From contig NZ_BMJV01000004.1 in NCBI RefSeq assembly GCF_014643635.1, forward strand, positions 310,001-374,000: 64,000 nucleotides of DNA, read 5' to 3'. Within the stretch, counting starts at the first letter, position 1. Every line of letters begins with the position of its first letter. The position numbers were made by a program, and so were the translations under genes. Positions 25,205 through 33,701 of this stretch are shown in pieces. Source of the stretch: Salipiger pallidus (lineage in GTDB: Bacteria > Pseudomonadota > Alphaproteobacteria > Rhodobacterales > Rhodobacteraceae). Below the pieces are notes generated by a model, which saw only the letters and a list, made by a program, of their open reading frames with translations, did no database searches and had not been told where the DNA came from.

Positions 25205-26434
25205 TCAGTCGAGGTAGCGGGACAGCAGCATGGAGCCGTTGGTTCCGCCGAAGCCGAAGGAGTTGGTCAATACCGTATCAAGGCCCGCGTTCTCGACCAG
25301 CGAGGTGGCGATCTCGGCCGGCTTCAGCGCCTCGTCGAGGGTTTCGACGTTGATCGACGGGATGATGAAGTCGTTCTTCAGTGCCAGCAGGCAATAGATC
25401 GCTTCCTGCGCGCCGGTGGCGCCCTGGCTGTGGCCGGTCATCGACTTGGTCGAGCTGATGGGCGGCGTGCTGCCGTCGCCGAAGACACGGCGTACCGCCT
25501 CGACCTCGCCGACATCGCCGACCGGGGTCGAGGTGCCGTGCGCGTTGATGTAGCCGACCTTGCGGCCTTCGGCCAGGGTCTGAAGCGCAAGCCGCATGGC
25601 GCGCTCGCCGCCTTCGCCGGAGGGGGCGACCATGTTGTGCCCGTCAGAGGTGGCGGCATAGCCGGTGACTTCGGCGTAGATCGTCGCGCCGCGCGCCTTG
25701 GCGTGTTCCAGGTCTTCGAGCACGACGATGCCGCCGCCGCCCGAGATGACGAAACCGTCCCGGTCCTTGTCGAACGCGCGCGAAGCCTTTTGCGGCGTGT
25801 CGTTGTATTTCGAGGACATGGCGCCCATTGCATCAAACAGGCAGGACAGGGTCCAGTCCAGTTCCTCGCCGCCGCCTGCGAACATCACGTCCTGCTTGCC
25901 CATCATGATCTGCTCGGCTGCGTTGCCGATGCAATGCAGCGAGGTCGAGCAGGCCGAGGTGATGGAGTAGTTGATGCCCTTGATCTGGAACGCGGTGGCG
26001 AGGTTCGCCGACACGGTCGAGCTCATGGCCTTGGGCACGGCGACGGGGCCAACGCGCTTGGTGCTGCCCGAGTTCAGGACAGCCTGATGCGCGGTCAGCA
26101 GCGCCGAGGTGGACGGCCCGCCCGAGCCGGCGACAAGGCCGGTGCGCGGGTTGATGATGTCGCTCTCCTCAAGCCCCGCATCGGCGATGGCCTGCTGCAT
26201 GGCGATATGGGCGTAGGCGGCACCCGGGCCCATGAAGCGCAGGGCGCGCTTTTCCACGTGGGCCGAGAGGTCGATGTCGACGGCACCCGCGATCTGGCTG
26301 CGGAAACCGTGTTCCTTCATCTGTTCGTTGGCGGTGATGCCCGAACGGCCCGCCTTCAGAGATGCGAGAACCTCTTCGGCGTTGTTGCCGATGGACGATA
26401 CGATGCCCAGTCCGGTGACGACGACGCGGCGCAT
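25205..26434 (-). CDS. fabB: beta-ketoacyl-ACP synthase I FabB
   Basis: 409 residues. The thiolase-fold condensing enzyme has nucleophile Cys162 in TSACSTSLHCIG and catalytic His residues in NAHGTSTPVGD and KSMTGHSQGATG. The C-terminal NSFGFGGTNGSML is typical. FabB elongates the cis-unsaturated intermediates made by FabA, encoded about 1.1 kb upstream on the same strand. In many alphaproteobacteria fabA, fabB and fabI are contiguous; here a secreted-protein gene (26537-27253) interrupts fabA and fabB. Confidence 0.96.
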   Translation of the reverse strand: MRRVVVTGLGIVSSIGNNAEEVLASLKAGRSGITANEQMKEHGFRSQIAGAVDIDLSAHVEKRALRFMGPGAAYAHIAMQQAIADAGLEESDIINPRTGLVAGSGGPSTSALLTAHQAVLNSGSTKRVGPVAVPKAMSSTVSANLATAFQIKGINYSITSACSTSLHCIGNAAEQIMMGKQDVMFAGGGEELDWTLSCLFDAMGAMSSKYNDTPQKASRAFDKDRDGFVISGGGGIVVLEDLEHAKARGATIYAEVTGYAATSDGHNMVAPSGEGGERAMRLALQTLAEGRKVGYINAHGTSTPVGDVGEVEAVRRVFGDGSTPPISSTKSMTGHSQGATGAQEAIYCLLALKNDFIIPSINVETLDEALKPAEIATSLVENAGLDTVLTNSFGFGGTNGSMLLSRYLD

Positions 26435-26536
26435 ATGGCCTCCCTTGTGTTGGTTGCCCGGTGTTTAGGGCAAGAGGGGAGGGGCGTGCAAGGACGGGTT
26501 TGGCCCGCGCCGCTGCTTGCGGCGCGGCGAATGGCG

Positions 26537-27253
26537 TCAGTCGCGCGCCTTTTCAACCCGGCTGAGGATGTAATAGGCCTGCATGCGGCTGGCCTTGTGT
26601 TCCAGCGTCTGTAGGGCTTCGGCCTCGCGGGCCGCGGTGGCGCCTTCGCCGGAACAGGGGGATGCGCTGTCTTCGAGAGTTTCGGCGCTGACCTGCAGCA
26701 TCCAGTCCATGAAATCCTCGAAGTAGTAGATCACCTGCGCATCGCGAAAGACCCCTGAGATGAGCTTTTCCGCATCGGTCTCGGTCGGGCCGGTGCCATT
26801 GCAGCTGAGCTGGGCATAGAAGTCGGGAAAATGCGCAAACTCCGAGATGGCGTCATCGCTGGGGGCCACCTTGGCGGCGCGGGCAAAGCGGTTGCAGTAA
26901 TCGAGGTTGCTGTCCACGGCGTTGGCGGGGGTCACGCAGCGGGCGTAGACATCGGCCAGGGCGTTGCGGGGATCGGGGGTGTCGCCAAAGGCGCGGGCAT
27001 ACCGGTCGGCAAAGCCCTGAAGCGCATCTTCGGTCTGATCGGTCCGCAGCCCGTCGATGGCGCCAAGATTGAAGCCCAGCGAGACAAGTTCTTGCTGGAC
27101 GCGGCTTGCATCCAGACTAACTGCGCTGAAGCCGCCGAATGCTGCGGCTGCCTCCGCGGCCGGTATCGGTGCGGTCCCAATTGGGCTGGGCGATGCAGCT
27201 GTCGTCTGTGCGGCACAAACCAAAGCTCCTGCAAGGCAGGCGATCCGAGACAT
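26537..27253 (-). CDS. secreted protein with peptidoglycan-binding-like segment
   Basis: 238 residues from ATG 27253, which has AGGAGG just upstream; an in-frame ATG at 27316 adds an unconvincing leader. A signal peptide (MSRIACLAGALVCAAQTTAA) is followed by an Ala/Pro-rich linker. VQQELVSLGFNLGAIDGL with a following helix resembles the PG_binding_1 repeat used to bind cell wall or related polymers. The remainder is helical with Cys pairs that may form disulfides (CVTP, YCNRF, LSCNG, SPCSG). It probably acts in the periplasm; no catalytic motif is seen. It is inserted between fabA and fabB, and I do not recognise a named family. Confidence 0.72.
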   Translation of the reverse strand: MSRIACLAGALVCAAQTTAASPSPIGTAPIPAAEAAAAFGGFSAVSLDASRVQQELVSLGFNLGAIDGLRTDQTEDALQGFADRYARAFGDTPDPRNALADVYARCVTPANAVDSNLDYCNRFARAAKVAPSDDAISEFAHFPDFYAQLSCNGTGPTETDAEKLISGVFRDAQVIYYFEDFMDWMLQVSAETLEDSASPCSGEGATAAREAEALQTLEHKASRMQAYYILSRVEKARD

Positions 27254-27460
27254 GTGTTCCTCCTTTGGAATGGTCGATCGGTTCCTATTCGATGCTGCAT
27301 CAATCCCGTCTTTCATAAAAGACAGGCACTAATATCCTGTTATCATCTTGCAAGAAATTGCCGCTTCAGCGTGTTGGGCCGAGATTACTGCCTGCGAAGC
27401 GTGCAGTTCGCGGCCGCGTCAGTCTTGGCCGGAGCTGTTTGGCGGGGCGGGCCACGCATG

Positions 27461-27489
27461 AAAAAGGGGACCGCCACAGCGATCCCCTT
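27461..27489 (-). terminator. rho-independent terminator after fabA
   Basis: On the minus strand AAGGGGA ... TCCCCTT form a 7-bp stem with a 12-base loop, followed by a run of five T. It lies 24 bases past the fabA stop. Having stem and T-run together makes this one of the clearest intrinsic terminators in the window. Confidence 0.85.
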
Positions 27490-27513
27490 CCTGACATGCG
27501 TTGAGGTCCGGCC

Positions 27514-28023
27514 TCAGCTTTCGCTTAGTGCGACCTTCATGTCCTTGACCTGATAGATCACTTCGCCATCAGCTTCTACGATGCCGTCGGCGACACCCAT
27601 GGTCAGGCGGCGGGTCTGCACGGCCTTGGTGAAGTCGATCTTGTAGGTCAGCATCTTGCGGTCCGGCCGCACCATTCCGGTCAGCTTCACCTCGCCCACG
27701 CCAAGCGCATAGCCGCGCCCCTGCCAGCCACGCCAGCCGAGGTTGAAGCCGGTCAGCTGCCACAGGCCGTCAAGGCCGAGGCAGCCGGGCATGATCGGGT
27801 TTCCGGGAAAGTGGCAGTCGAAGAACCACAGGTCCGGAGTGATGTCGAACTCGGCAATCACGTGGCCCTTGCCATGAGCGCCGCCATCCCCCGAAATCTC
27901 GGTGATGCGGTCCATCATCAGCATGGGCGGCGCGGGAAGCTGCGCGTTGCCCGGGCCGAAAAGCTCGCCGCGGGCGCATTTGAGAAGGTCTTCCTTGCCG
28001 AAGCTGGTCGGGTAGTCGGCCAT
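27514..28023 (-). CDS. fabA: 3-hydroxyacyl-ACP dehydratase/isomerase FabA
   Basis: 169 residues from ATG 28023. It dehydrates 3-hydroxydecanoyl-ACP and isomerises the product to the cis-3 form, the branch point to unsaturated fatty acids. Catalytic residues are His71 in [11 protein letters not shown] and Asp85 in [11 protein letters not shown] of the partner subunit of the hot-dog dimer. The N-terminus [20 protein letters not shown] is typical. It is divergent from irr across 228 bases, a conserved arrangement in this lineage that raises the possibility of iron-linked control. A strong terminator follows. Confidence 0.96.
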   Translation of the reverse strand: MADYPTSFGKEDLLKCARGELFGPGNAQLPAPPMLMMDRITEISGDGGAHGKGHVIAEFDITPDLWFFDCHFPGNPIMPGCLGLDGLWQLTGFNLGWRGWQGRGYALGVGEVKLTGMVRPDRKMLTYKIDFTKAVQTRRLTMGVADGIVEADGEVIYQVKDMKVALSES

Positions 28024-28192
28024 GTGTCGAAGGCCCCTTGTTGCGTGTTGTGTCAATAGGTCGGGTTCGGGCCTTCCTCTATCACCGGCCGCGCGCCGCT
28101 TGCAAGGCTGGCGCGGTGGGGAAAGGGCGGGCGCAAAGCTGGTACGAAGAGCGCGGTCAGGGCGGGGCATGGGCCGCTCGCGAGAATTCCAT

Positions 28193-28222
28193 TTGAAATC
28201 GCAGGCCCCGAACCCTTATATT
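28193..28222 (+). promoter_or_regulatory. sigma-70-type promoter of irr
   Basis: TTGAAA at 28193-28198 and TATATT at 28217-28222 are separated by 18 bases, close to consensus, and end 29 bases before the irr start at 28252. The AT-rich -10 stands out against the GC-rich background. Confidence 0.65.
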
Positions 28223-28251
28223 CACAAGGCGTCGATACGATTGGAAAGCAT

Positions 28252-28671
28252 ATGACCACCGAAGCAATTCGCAGGGGCACGGAGTGGCTGGGCGAGGCGG
28301 GCGTTCGCCCCACCCGTCAGCGCGTCGCGCTGGCGGCATTGCTTGTCGGAGACGGGAACAACCGTCACGTCACCGCCGAAAGCCTGTTTGCCGCCGTCAA
28401 GGACCAAGGTGAAAGCGTGTCGCTTGCCACGGTCTACAATACGCTCAAAGCGTTCTGTGAAGCCGGCCTGATGCAGGAAGTCACGGTAGACGGATCGCGC
28501 AGCTACTTCGACACCAACACCCACGAGCATCCGCATTTCTTCTGGGAACAGGACGGCCATCTCACTGATGCGCCCGCCGACCAGATGGTGATCTCGCGGC
28601 TGCCGGACGTGCCGGAGGGTTCTGAGATAGCCTCGGTGGACGTGGTGATCCGCCTGCGCCCCAAGACCTGA
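28252..28671 (+). CDS. irr: iron response regulator Irr (Fur family)
   Basis: 139 residues. The winged-helix DNA-binding half (about 1-85) contains RPTRQRVALAALL and SLATVYNTLKAFCEAGLM. The C-terminal half has the metal/heme-binding cluster THEHPHFF with His91, His93 and His95, the feature that distinguishes Irr from Fur. Irr represses or activates iron-uptake and heme genes and is itself degraded when heme is plentiful. It is encoded divergently from fabA, as in many alphaproteobacteria. A GGAAAG precedes the ATG. No clear iron-control element was found in the shared upstream region by eye. Confidence 0.93.
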   Translation: MTTEAIRRGTEWLGEAGVRPTRQRVALAALLVGDGNNRHVTAESLFAAVKDQGESVSLATVYNTLKAFCEAGLMQEVTVDGSRSYFDTNTHEHPHFFWEQDGHLTDAPADQMVISRLPDVPEGSEIASVDVVIRLRPKT

Positions 28672-28758
28672 GCCGGACGGCAAATTCCTTTGAGAGGAAT
28701 TTGTGCTGCGGAACCACCGGGCGCGGCTGCTGGTTTGCCTGTCAAAGGAGGATTTCCA

Positions 28759-29445
28759 ATGACACGCAAGATTACCATCCGCTCTATCGATACAGTCACC
28801 CATGACACGTTGACGCTGACCCTCGACAAGCCGGAGGACTTTTCCTACGCCCCCGGTCAGGCCGCGCACATCGCCCTTGACCTCGACGACTGGCGCGAGG
28901 AATGGCGATCGTTCACCATGACCTCGCTGCCGCAGGAAGATCACCTCGAGTTCGTCATAAAGTGCTACCCTGAAAGCGACGAGGATCACGACGGCATGAC
29001 CGCCCGCCTCGCCAAGCTTCAGCCCGGTGACGCGCTGATCTTCAAGGACGTGTGGGGCGCCATCGAGGACGAGGGGAATGGGGTCTTCATCGCCGGCGGC
29101 GCCGGGGTCACGCCCTTCATCTCGATCCTGCGCAAGAAGCTCGACCAGAAGGGCACCCTGGATGGCAACACGCTCATCTTCTCGAACAAGGCGGAGCGCG
29201 ACATCATCCTGCGTGACGATTTCGACAAGATGCCGGGCCTCCAGACCCGCTACATCGTCACCGACGAGCCCGACAGCCCGCTCTACCATGACCGCATCGA
29301 TGCGGATCTGCTCTCGGAATACGTCTCGGCCGGGCGTGACACCTGCTACATCTGTGGGCCCCAGCCCATGCTGGACGAGTTAAGTGACGCGCTCAAGAAG
29401 ATCGGCGTTAAAGACAGCGACATCGTCACCGAGCAGTTCGACTGA
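28759..29445 (+). CDS. FAD/NAD(P)-binding flavin oxidoreductase (ferredoxin-NADP reductase type)
   Basis: 228 residues from ATG 28759, which has AGGAGG eight bases upstream. The FAD-binding beta barrel is marked by RSFTMTS, and the nucleotide-binding half by GGAGVTPF and CGPQPM. There is no fused ferredoxin or globin domain, so it should pass electrons between NAD(P)H and a separate partner protein, or act as a flavin or iron reductase. The C-terminus SDIVTEQFD is typical of small reductases of this type. It follows irr by 87 bases on the same strand and may be co-expressed, which would fit a redox or iron role, but the partner is unknown. Confidence 0.85.
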   Translation: MTRKITIRSIDTVTHDTLTLTLDKPEDFSYAPGQAAHIALDLDDWREEWRSFTMTSLPQEDHLEFVIKCYPESDEDHDGMTARLAKLQPGDALIFKDVWGAIEDEGNGVFIAGGAGVTPFISILRKKLDQKGTLDGNTLIFSNKAERDIILRDDFDKMPGLQTRYIVTDEPDSPLYHDRIDADLLSEYVSAGRDTCYICGPQPMLDELSDALKKIGVKDSDIVTEQFD

Positions 29446-29510
29446 TCCCGCAAAGGGGTATCCCGCATAAGGTCAGAGCGTCATCCTGCTTCGAACCGGA
29501 GCGGGGTGCG

Positions 29511-30386
29511 CTAGAACCATTGCCCGGGCTCCATCAACCCCAGGTCCAGAAGCTGGCGTGAATGCCATTCGAACGGCACGGAGTTGTGCCAGCGGAAGCT
29601 GTCGATGTCGAAGCTGCTTCCCGGATTGCGCTTCAGCGCTTTCGCTGTGCGGAACGACACCAGCGCCGCCGTGAGGTTGTTATGCCACGGGCAGGCATAG
29701 GTATTGTATTCCTCGTCCGAGAATAGGTGGCTCTCCCGCAGTTTCAGCCCTGCCTTGGCACGGAAGATCGAGATCCGGTCGATCCTGCGACGCTCCTCCG
29801 GGATGTGTTCTTCATAGCGCCAACGCAGACCTCCGAAGAAATCCAGTTGCCGTTCGTGCGGATGGTTGTGGCGGGCCGGATCGCTTCTGGCCTGCGCATA
29901 GTAACCCGACCGATCCAGCCATGCATCGTCCAGCGACACGCCGTTCGGGAACCGCGTCAGGCTGCCGGGGTAGAGGTCGATCACGTAGGTCAGCATGGCT
30001 GACCGCCGTTCTTCCGCATGGAAGGTCAGCATCTCGGCAATCAGCCGGGTCTCGCAATAGGGATAGAAGAGGTATTCCGCGTTGTAGCACCAGAACATCC
30101 ACGTCCCCAGGCCTGCGTCGTTCACCCGGTTCACCGCGTCGGGGACCGCCCGGTCCGCCCCGAGATCGTAATCCACCCGGTGCACGCGGCGCTCCACGTC
30201 GCTGGCAAGGGTAATGTGCGGCGACATGAAGCCGATGACGCAGTGAAAACCGCACTGAATGTGGTGGCGCAGGGTGGTGTCGACTTCGGTCTGGTCCTCG
30301 CAGAACACCATGGCAACGGGCCCTTTCCCAAGGGCGGCCTTCCCCTGCCTGAGGAACGCGTCCAGTCCCGAATACCGCCCCGACAT
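29511..30386 (-). CDS. glycosyltransferase-like protein
   Basis: 291 residues from ATG 30386, with AAGGAGG upstream; the longer open frame to 30446 lacks one. The first 90 residues look like a compact GT-A-type nucleotide-sugar fold (VAMVFCEDQTEVDTTLRHHI, then CVIGFMSPH), and this family is usually annotated as glycosyltransferase family 2 or related in Rhodobacteraceae. Trp-, Tyr- and His-rich stretches follow (WMFWCYNAEYLFYPYCE, FFGGLRWRYEEHIP). No signal peptide or membrane segment is seen. The acceptor is unknown, and the classical DXD motif is not obvious, so enzymatic activity is an inference. Confidence 0.65.
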   Translation of the reverse strand: MSGRYSGLDAFLRQGKAALGKGPVAMVFCEDQTEVDTTLRHHIQCGFHCVIGFMSPHITLASDVERRVHRVDYDLGADRAVPDAVNRVNDAGLGTWMFWCYNAEYLFYPYCETRLIAEMLTFHAEERRSAMLTYVIDLYPGSLTRFPNGVSLDDAWLDRSGYYAQARSDPARHNHPHERQLDFFGGLRWRYEEHIPEERRRIDRISIFRAKAGLKLRESHLFSDEEYNTYACPWHNNLTAALVSFRTAKALKRNPGSSFDIDSFRWHNSVPFEWHSRQLLDLGLMEPGQWF

Positions 30387-30455
30387 GCCCAAGACCTCCT
30401 TGAGGGAGTTTTGATGCAGAGTCCTTGATATTCCGTGGCTTTGCAAGGGCGGGCG

Positions 30456-31763
30456 TCAATCCTCGATGGCGTCGGTGAGGCTGCGAAGGAACCCATCCGC
30501 TTCGCCTGCGGTGAGGCACAGGGGCGGGCGCACCTTCAGTGTCGCGCCAAAACGCCCGGCGGCTCCGATGAGAATCCCGGCCTCGCGCAAGGCGTTGATG
30601 ACGGTGACGGTGTATTCAGGGTCTGGCGCGGCCTCGGCATCCGCCGTGCAAAGGTCCACGCCGATGAACAGCCCCGCACCGCGCACATCCGCGATACGGG
30701 GGGACCTTGCTGAAAGCGCCTTCAGGCCTGACAGAAGATGTGCCCCGACCTGCGCGGCATTGGCCTGCAGCGCCTCGGTCTCGATCACCTCGAGCACCGC
30801 AAGGCCTGCCGCCGCCGCCACCGGATTGCCGCCGAAAGTGTTGAAATACCCCGTTTCCCGGCAGAAGGCCGCAAGGTGATCGGGCCGTGCCGCCATGCCC
30901 GCCACGGGAAAGCCGTTGCCCATGGGTTTGCCCATGGTCACGATGTCCGGGCAAAGCCCATGCCGCGCAAACCCCCAGAACGCCTCGCCGGTGCGCCCGA
31001 AGCCCGGTTGCACCTCATCTGAGATGACCAGCCCTCCGGCGGACTGCACGGCCTCTGCCGCCGGGGCCAGAAAGCCCGCAGGGTCCGCAAAGATCCCGTC
31101 GGAGCTGAAGATCGAATCCACCAGCAGCGCCGCCGTTCCCATGCCGCGTCGGGCCAGCTCTGCCATGGCGGCCTCGGTCGCCGCGCGGAACCCGGCAGAG
31201 ATGTCCTCGCCATAGCTCGCATGGCCGGGGGCGGGGATGGCGATGACGCTGTCGGGCAGTCTGCCGCGCTTTAGGGCGGAAGGCGACGCCTCGGTCACCA
31301 GCGCGGTGTTGCCGTGATAGGCAGTCTCGGTGACGATGATGCCGCGCGCGCCGGTCACGGCCCGCGCTACCCGGATCGCAAGGTCGTTTGCCTCGGACCC
31401 CGAGCAGGTCAGCACCACGTTCTCAAGGTGGTCCGGAAGCCTCGCCTTGAGCGCATCAAGGTAGTCATCGACGATGCCCACCACGTAGCGGGTGTTGGTG
31501 TTAAGCGTGGCGATCTGGCGGCTCACGGCCTCCACCACCTTTGGATGCGAATGCCCCACCGACGGCACGTTGTTGTAGAAGTCGAGATAGCGCCTGCCGT
31601 CCTTTGCCATCATCCACGCGCCCGAGGCGGACACCATCTCGATCGGCTCGCGATAGAACAGCACCGACGCCGCCCCGAGGTTGCCCAGCCGCCGGGCCAC
31701 CGCGCCGGTGGCGCCCGCGCCGTCAAAGGCGTTCATGTCGAGGATCTGCCGAACCTTGCTCAT
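30456..31763 (-). CDS. class III PLP enzyme, probable phospho-lyase (aminotransferase family)
   Basis: 435 residues. It is a fold-type I PLP enzyme with cofactor Lys in TMGKPMGNG, SGSEANDLAIRVARA at the phosphate site and VISDEVQPGFGRTG holding the ring. The segment NNVPSVGHSHPKVVEA plus LNTNTRYV is the hallmark of the ethanolamine-phosphate / 5-phosphohydroxy-lysine phospho-lyase branch rather than ordinary transaminases. Its ATG overlaps the stop of an APH-type kinase by four bases (ATGA). Kinase plus phospho-lyase suggests a two-step path: phosphorylate a hydroxy-amine, then eliminate phosphate and ammonia to an aldehyde, with hydroxylysine a likely substrate. Ordinary omega-transaminase activity cannot be excluded. 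Confidence 0.82.
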   Translation of the reverse strand: MSKVRQILDMNAFDGAGATGAVARRLGNLGAASVLFYREPIEMVSASGAWMMAKDGRRYLDFYNNVPSVGHSHPKVVEAVSRQIATLNTNTRYVVGIVDDYLDALKARLPDHLENVVLTCSGSEANDLAIRVARAVTGARGIIVTETAYHGNTALVTEASPSALKRGRLPDSVIAIPAPGHASYGEDISAGFRAATEAAMAELARRGMGTAALLVDSIFSSDGIFADPAGFLAPAAEAVQSAGGLVISDEVQPGFGRTGEAFWGFARHGLCPDIVTMGKPMGNGFPVAGMAARPDHLAAFCRETGYFNTFGGNPVAAAAGLAVLEVIETEALQANAAQVGAHLLSGLKALSARSPRIADVRGAGLFIGVDLCTADAEAAPDPEYTVTVINALREAGILIGAAGRFGATLKVRPPLCLTAGEADGFLRSLTDAIED

Positions 31764-32782
31764 GCGCCATGCTCCGCCATGTAGGCGCGGGCCAGCGCGA
31801 CGGTGCCTTGGGTATAGGTGCCGTGCCCCGCAAGGGCGGCCGTTTCAGTTTCTGCGTGGCTCGCGATCCATGCGGTCAGCAGCAGGCGGCGGACCATCAC
31901 GAAGGTGGGGATCATGGCAACATGCTCGTCGCCTAGCGGCGCGACGCTGCGGTAGCCGCGCACCCAAGCTTCCTGAAGGACTGGCAGATAGGGTTCGGTT
32001 TCAAGGAAGGACACCGCGGCGGCGAAATCATAGACGAACCACGAAAAGCCGCAGTCGTCGAAGTCGATCACACCAAGCCGCCCGTCATCTTCCAGAAGGT
32101 TGGCAAGCCGCAGGTCCGCATGCACCAGCCCGAAGCGGTCCGGCCCCGCGCCATAGGCCGCAAGCTTCGCCTCGAGCAGGTTGCAAAGCCGTTCCAGCGT
32201 ATCGCGCCCGCCTGCGTCGAGGGCGATGGCCTCGCGCCAGTCTCCCCAGAGCGGGGCGGGGCCAAAGGAGGTCTCGAAATTCCACGTCTTGCGGGTGAAC
32301 CCCTCGGGCGGGGGCCAGCCGCGCACATGGGCATGCAGCCGGGCCGAGATCGCGCCCAGCATCTCGAACCCTGACGCAAGGTCTTCGCTTGCCTCGGGCT
32401 CGGACCCGGACATGAAGGCGAAGGCCACCACGTGCCGGGTCTCGGGTCCGTCCTCAAAGCTTGCGATGAGGCTGCCGTCGGTCATCGGCAGAGGAGCGGG
32501 GGTGTCCACCGCGCCATCGGCCCGCAGCGCCTCGATCCACGAAAGCTCGGACGCGATTTCGGACCTCGTGTGATAGGCGGGGCGGTGGACGCGCAGGATC
32601 ACCGGCGCGGGGCGGGCGGGATCGGTGGCAAGGAAGGTGGCGTTCTCGGACAGGGTCAGCAACCGCACCTGCGTGTCCTCGGACAGCCCCCAGCGCGGCA
32701 GCAGCGATATCGCCCCAAGGCGCAGCCGTTCCGTGAAGCCGCTTTCATACAGTCCCGCCATGCCATCCTGCCCCTTTTCCAT
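31760..32782 (-). CDS. APH-family kinase (hydroxylysine-kinase-like)
   Basis: 340 residues; ATG 32782 has GAGAGG upstream, and ATG 32761 is an alternative. It has an aminoglycoside-phosphotransferase/choline-kinase fold with catalytic loop LVHADLRLANLL (Asp and Asn) and metal-binding VIDFDDCG. The N-terminal lobe has ILRVHRPAYHT with the ATP-contacting Lys position apparently Arg. Members near class III phospho-lyases phosphorylate hydroxy-amino acids such as 5-hydroxylysine. It is co-translated with the PLP enzyme gene and divergent from an SDR gene. Antibiotic resistance is unlikely given the context. Confidence 0.82.
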   Translation of the reverse strand: MEKGQDGMAGLYESGFTERLRLGAISLLPRWGLSEDTQVRLLTLSENATFLATDPARPAPVILRVHRPAYHTRSEIASELSWIEALRADGAVDTPAPLPMTDGSLIASFEDGPETRHVVAFAFMSGSEPEASEDLASGFEMLGAISARLHAHVRGWPPPEGFTRKTWNFETSFGPAPLWGDWREAIALDAGGRDTLERLCNLLEAKLAAYGAGPDRFGLVHADLRLANLLEDDGRLGVIDFDDCGFSWFVYDFAAAVSFLETEPYLPVLQEAWVRGYRSVAPLGDEHVAMIPTFVMVRRLLLTAWIASHAETETAALAGHGTYTQGTVALARAYMAEHGA

Positions 32783-32921
32783 GCAATCCTCTCAGGGGCT
32801 AGGAGCTTGGCCTTTGACTTGCAACATTTTGCTTGCGGCTCGCCACACCATCGCGGCTCACTGCCGGGGAACTGCCCGAAAGCGAGGCATCCACCAACAG
32901 GGACAACAGGGAGAACGGCAC

Positions 32922-33701
32922 ATGCTCACATCCATCGCAGGCAAGTCGGTCATCGTTACCGGCGGCTCCAAGGGCATCGGTCGGGGCATCGCCATGGTCT
33001 TTGCCCGGCAGGGGGCAAAGGTGATGATCGCTGCGCGGGGCGAGGCTGCGGCGAAGGCCACGGTGGCCGAAATCGAGGCGGCGGGCGGGACCGCCGCATG
33101 GCATGCCACCGACGTCGCCGACTGGGACAGCGTGCAGCAGATGGTCGCCACCACTGTCGAAACCTTTGGGGGCGTCGACATCCTCTGCGCCAATGCCGGT
33201 ATCTTCCCGCAGATCAAGCTGGTGGACATGTCCCCAAGCGACTGGGACGAGGTGATGTCAGTGAACCTCAAGAGCAGCTTTCTGTGCGTAAAGGCCTGCA
33301 TCCCGATCTTCGAGAAGGCGAGCAAGGGGCGGGTGGTGCTCACCTCGTCGATCACCGGGCCGGTCACGGGCTATCCGGGCTGGGCGCATTACCGCGCGTC
33401 GAAATCGGGTCAGCTGGGTTTCCTTAAGACCGCCGCCATGGAGCTTGCGCGCTACGGCACGACCATCAACGCGGTGATGCCCGGCAACATCATGACTGAA
33501 GGGCTGGCGGATCTGGGGCAGGATTACCTCGACGGCATGGCCGCCTCGATCCCGCTGAAGCGGCTTGGCGCGGTGGAGGACATCGGCAACGCTGCGCTCT
33601 ACTTTGCGTCCGACGAGGCGGGCTATGTCACCGGCCAGCAGATCGTGGTGGACGGCGGGCAGATCCTGCCCGAGAGCCTCGAGGCAATCAGCGAGATCTG
33701 A
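32922..33701 (+). CDS. SDR-family oxidoreductase (FabG-like)
   Basis: 259 residues from ATG 32922; the longer open frame includes the end of the divergent kinase gene. It is a classical short-chain dehydrogenase with cofactor motif TGGSKGIGRGIAM, CANAG, catalytic Ser of TSSITGP and Tyr/Lys in YRASKSGQLG, and NAVMPGNIMTEG. The Arg residues after the second strand (AARGEAA) favour NADP(H). The substrate is unknown; the divergent kinase/phospho-lyase pair suggests an aldehyde or semialdehyde, but this is only context. Its stop overlaps the start of a decayed isochorismatase-family gene. Confidence 0.9.
   Translation: MLTSIAGKSVIVTGGSKGIGRGIAMVFARQGAKVMIAARGEAAAKATVAEIEAAGGTAAWHATDVADWDSVQQMVATTVETFGGVDILCANAGIFPQIKLVDMSPSDWDEVMSVNLKSSFLCVKACIPIFEKASKGRVVLTSSITGPVTGYPGWAHYRASKSGQLGFLKTAAMELARYGTTINAVMPGNIMTEGLADLGQDYLDGMAASIPLKRLGAVEDIGNAALYFASDEAGYVTGQQIVVDGGQILPESLEAISEI

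Noticed and set aside
31760-32782. Aminoglycoside-resistance gene
   Set aside because: The APH fold is shared by many small-molecule kinases; the overlap with a phospho-lyase-type PLP enzyme and lack of mobile elements favour a catabolic kinase.
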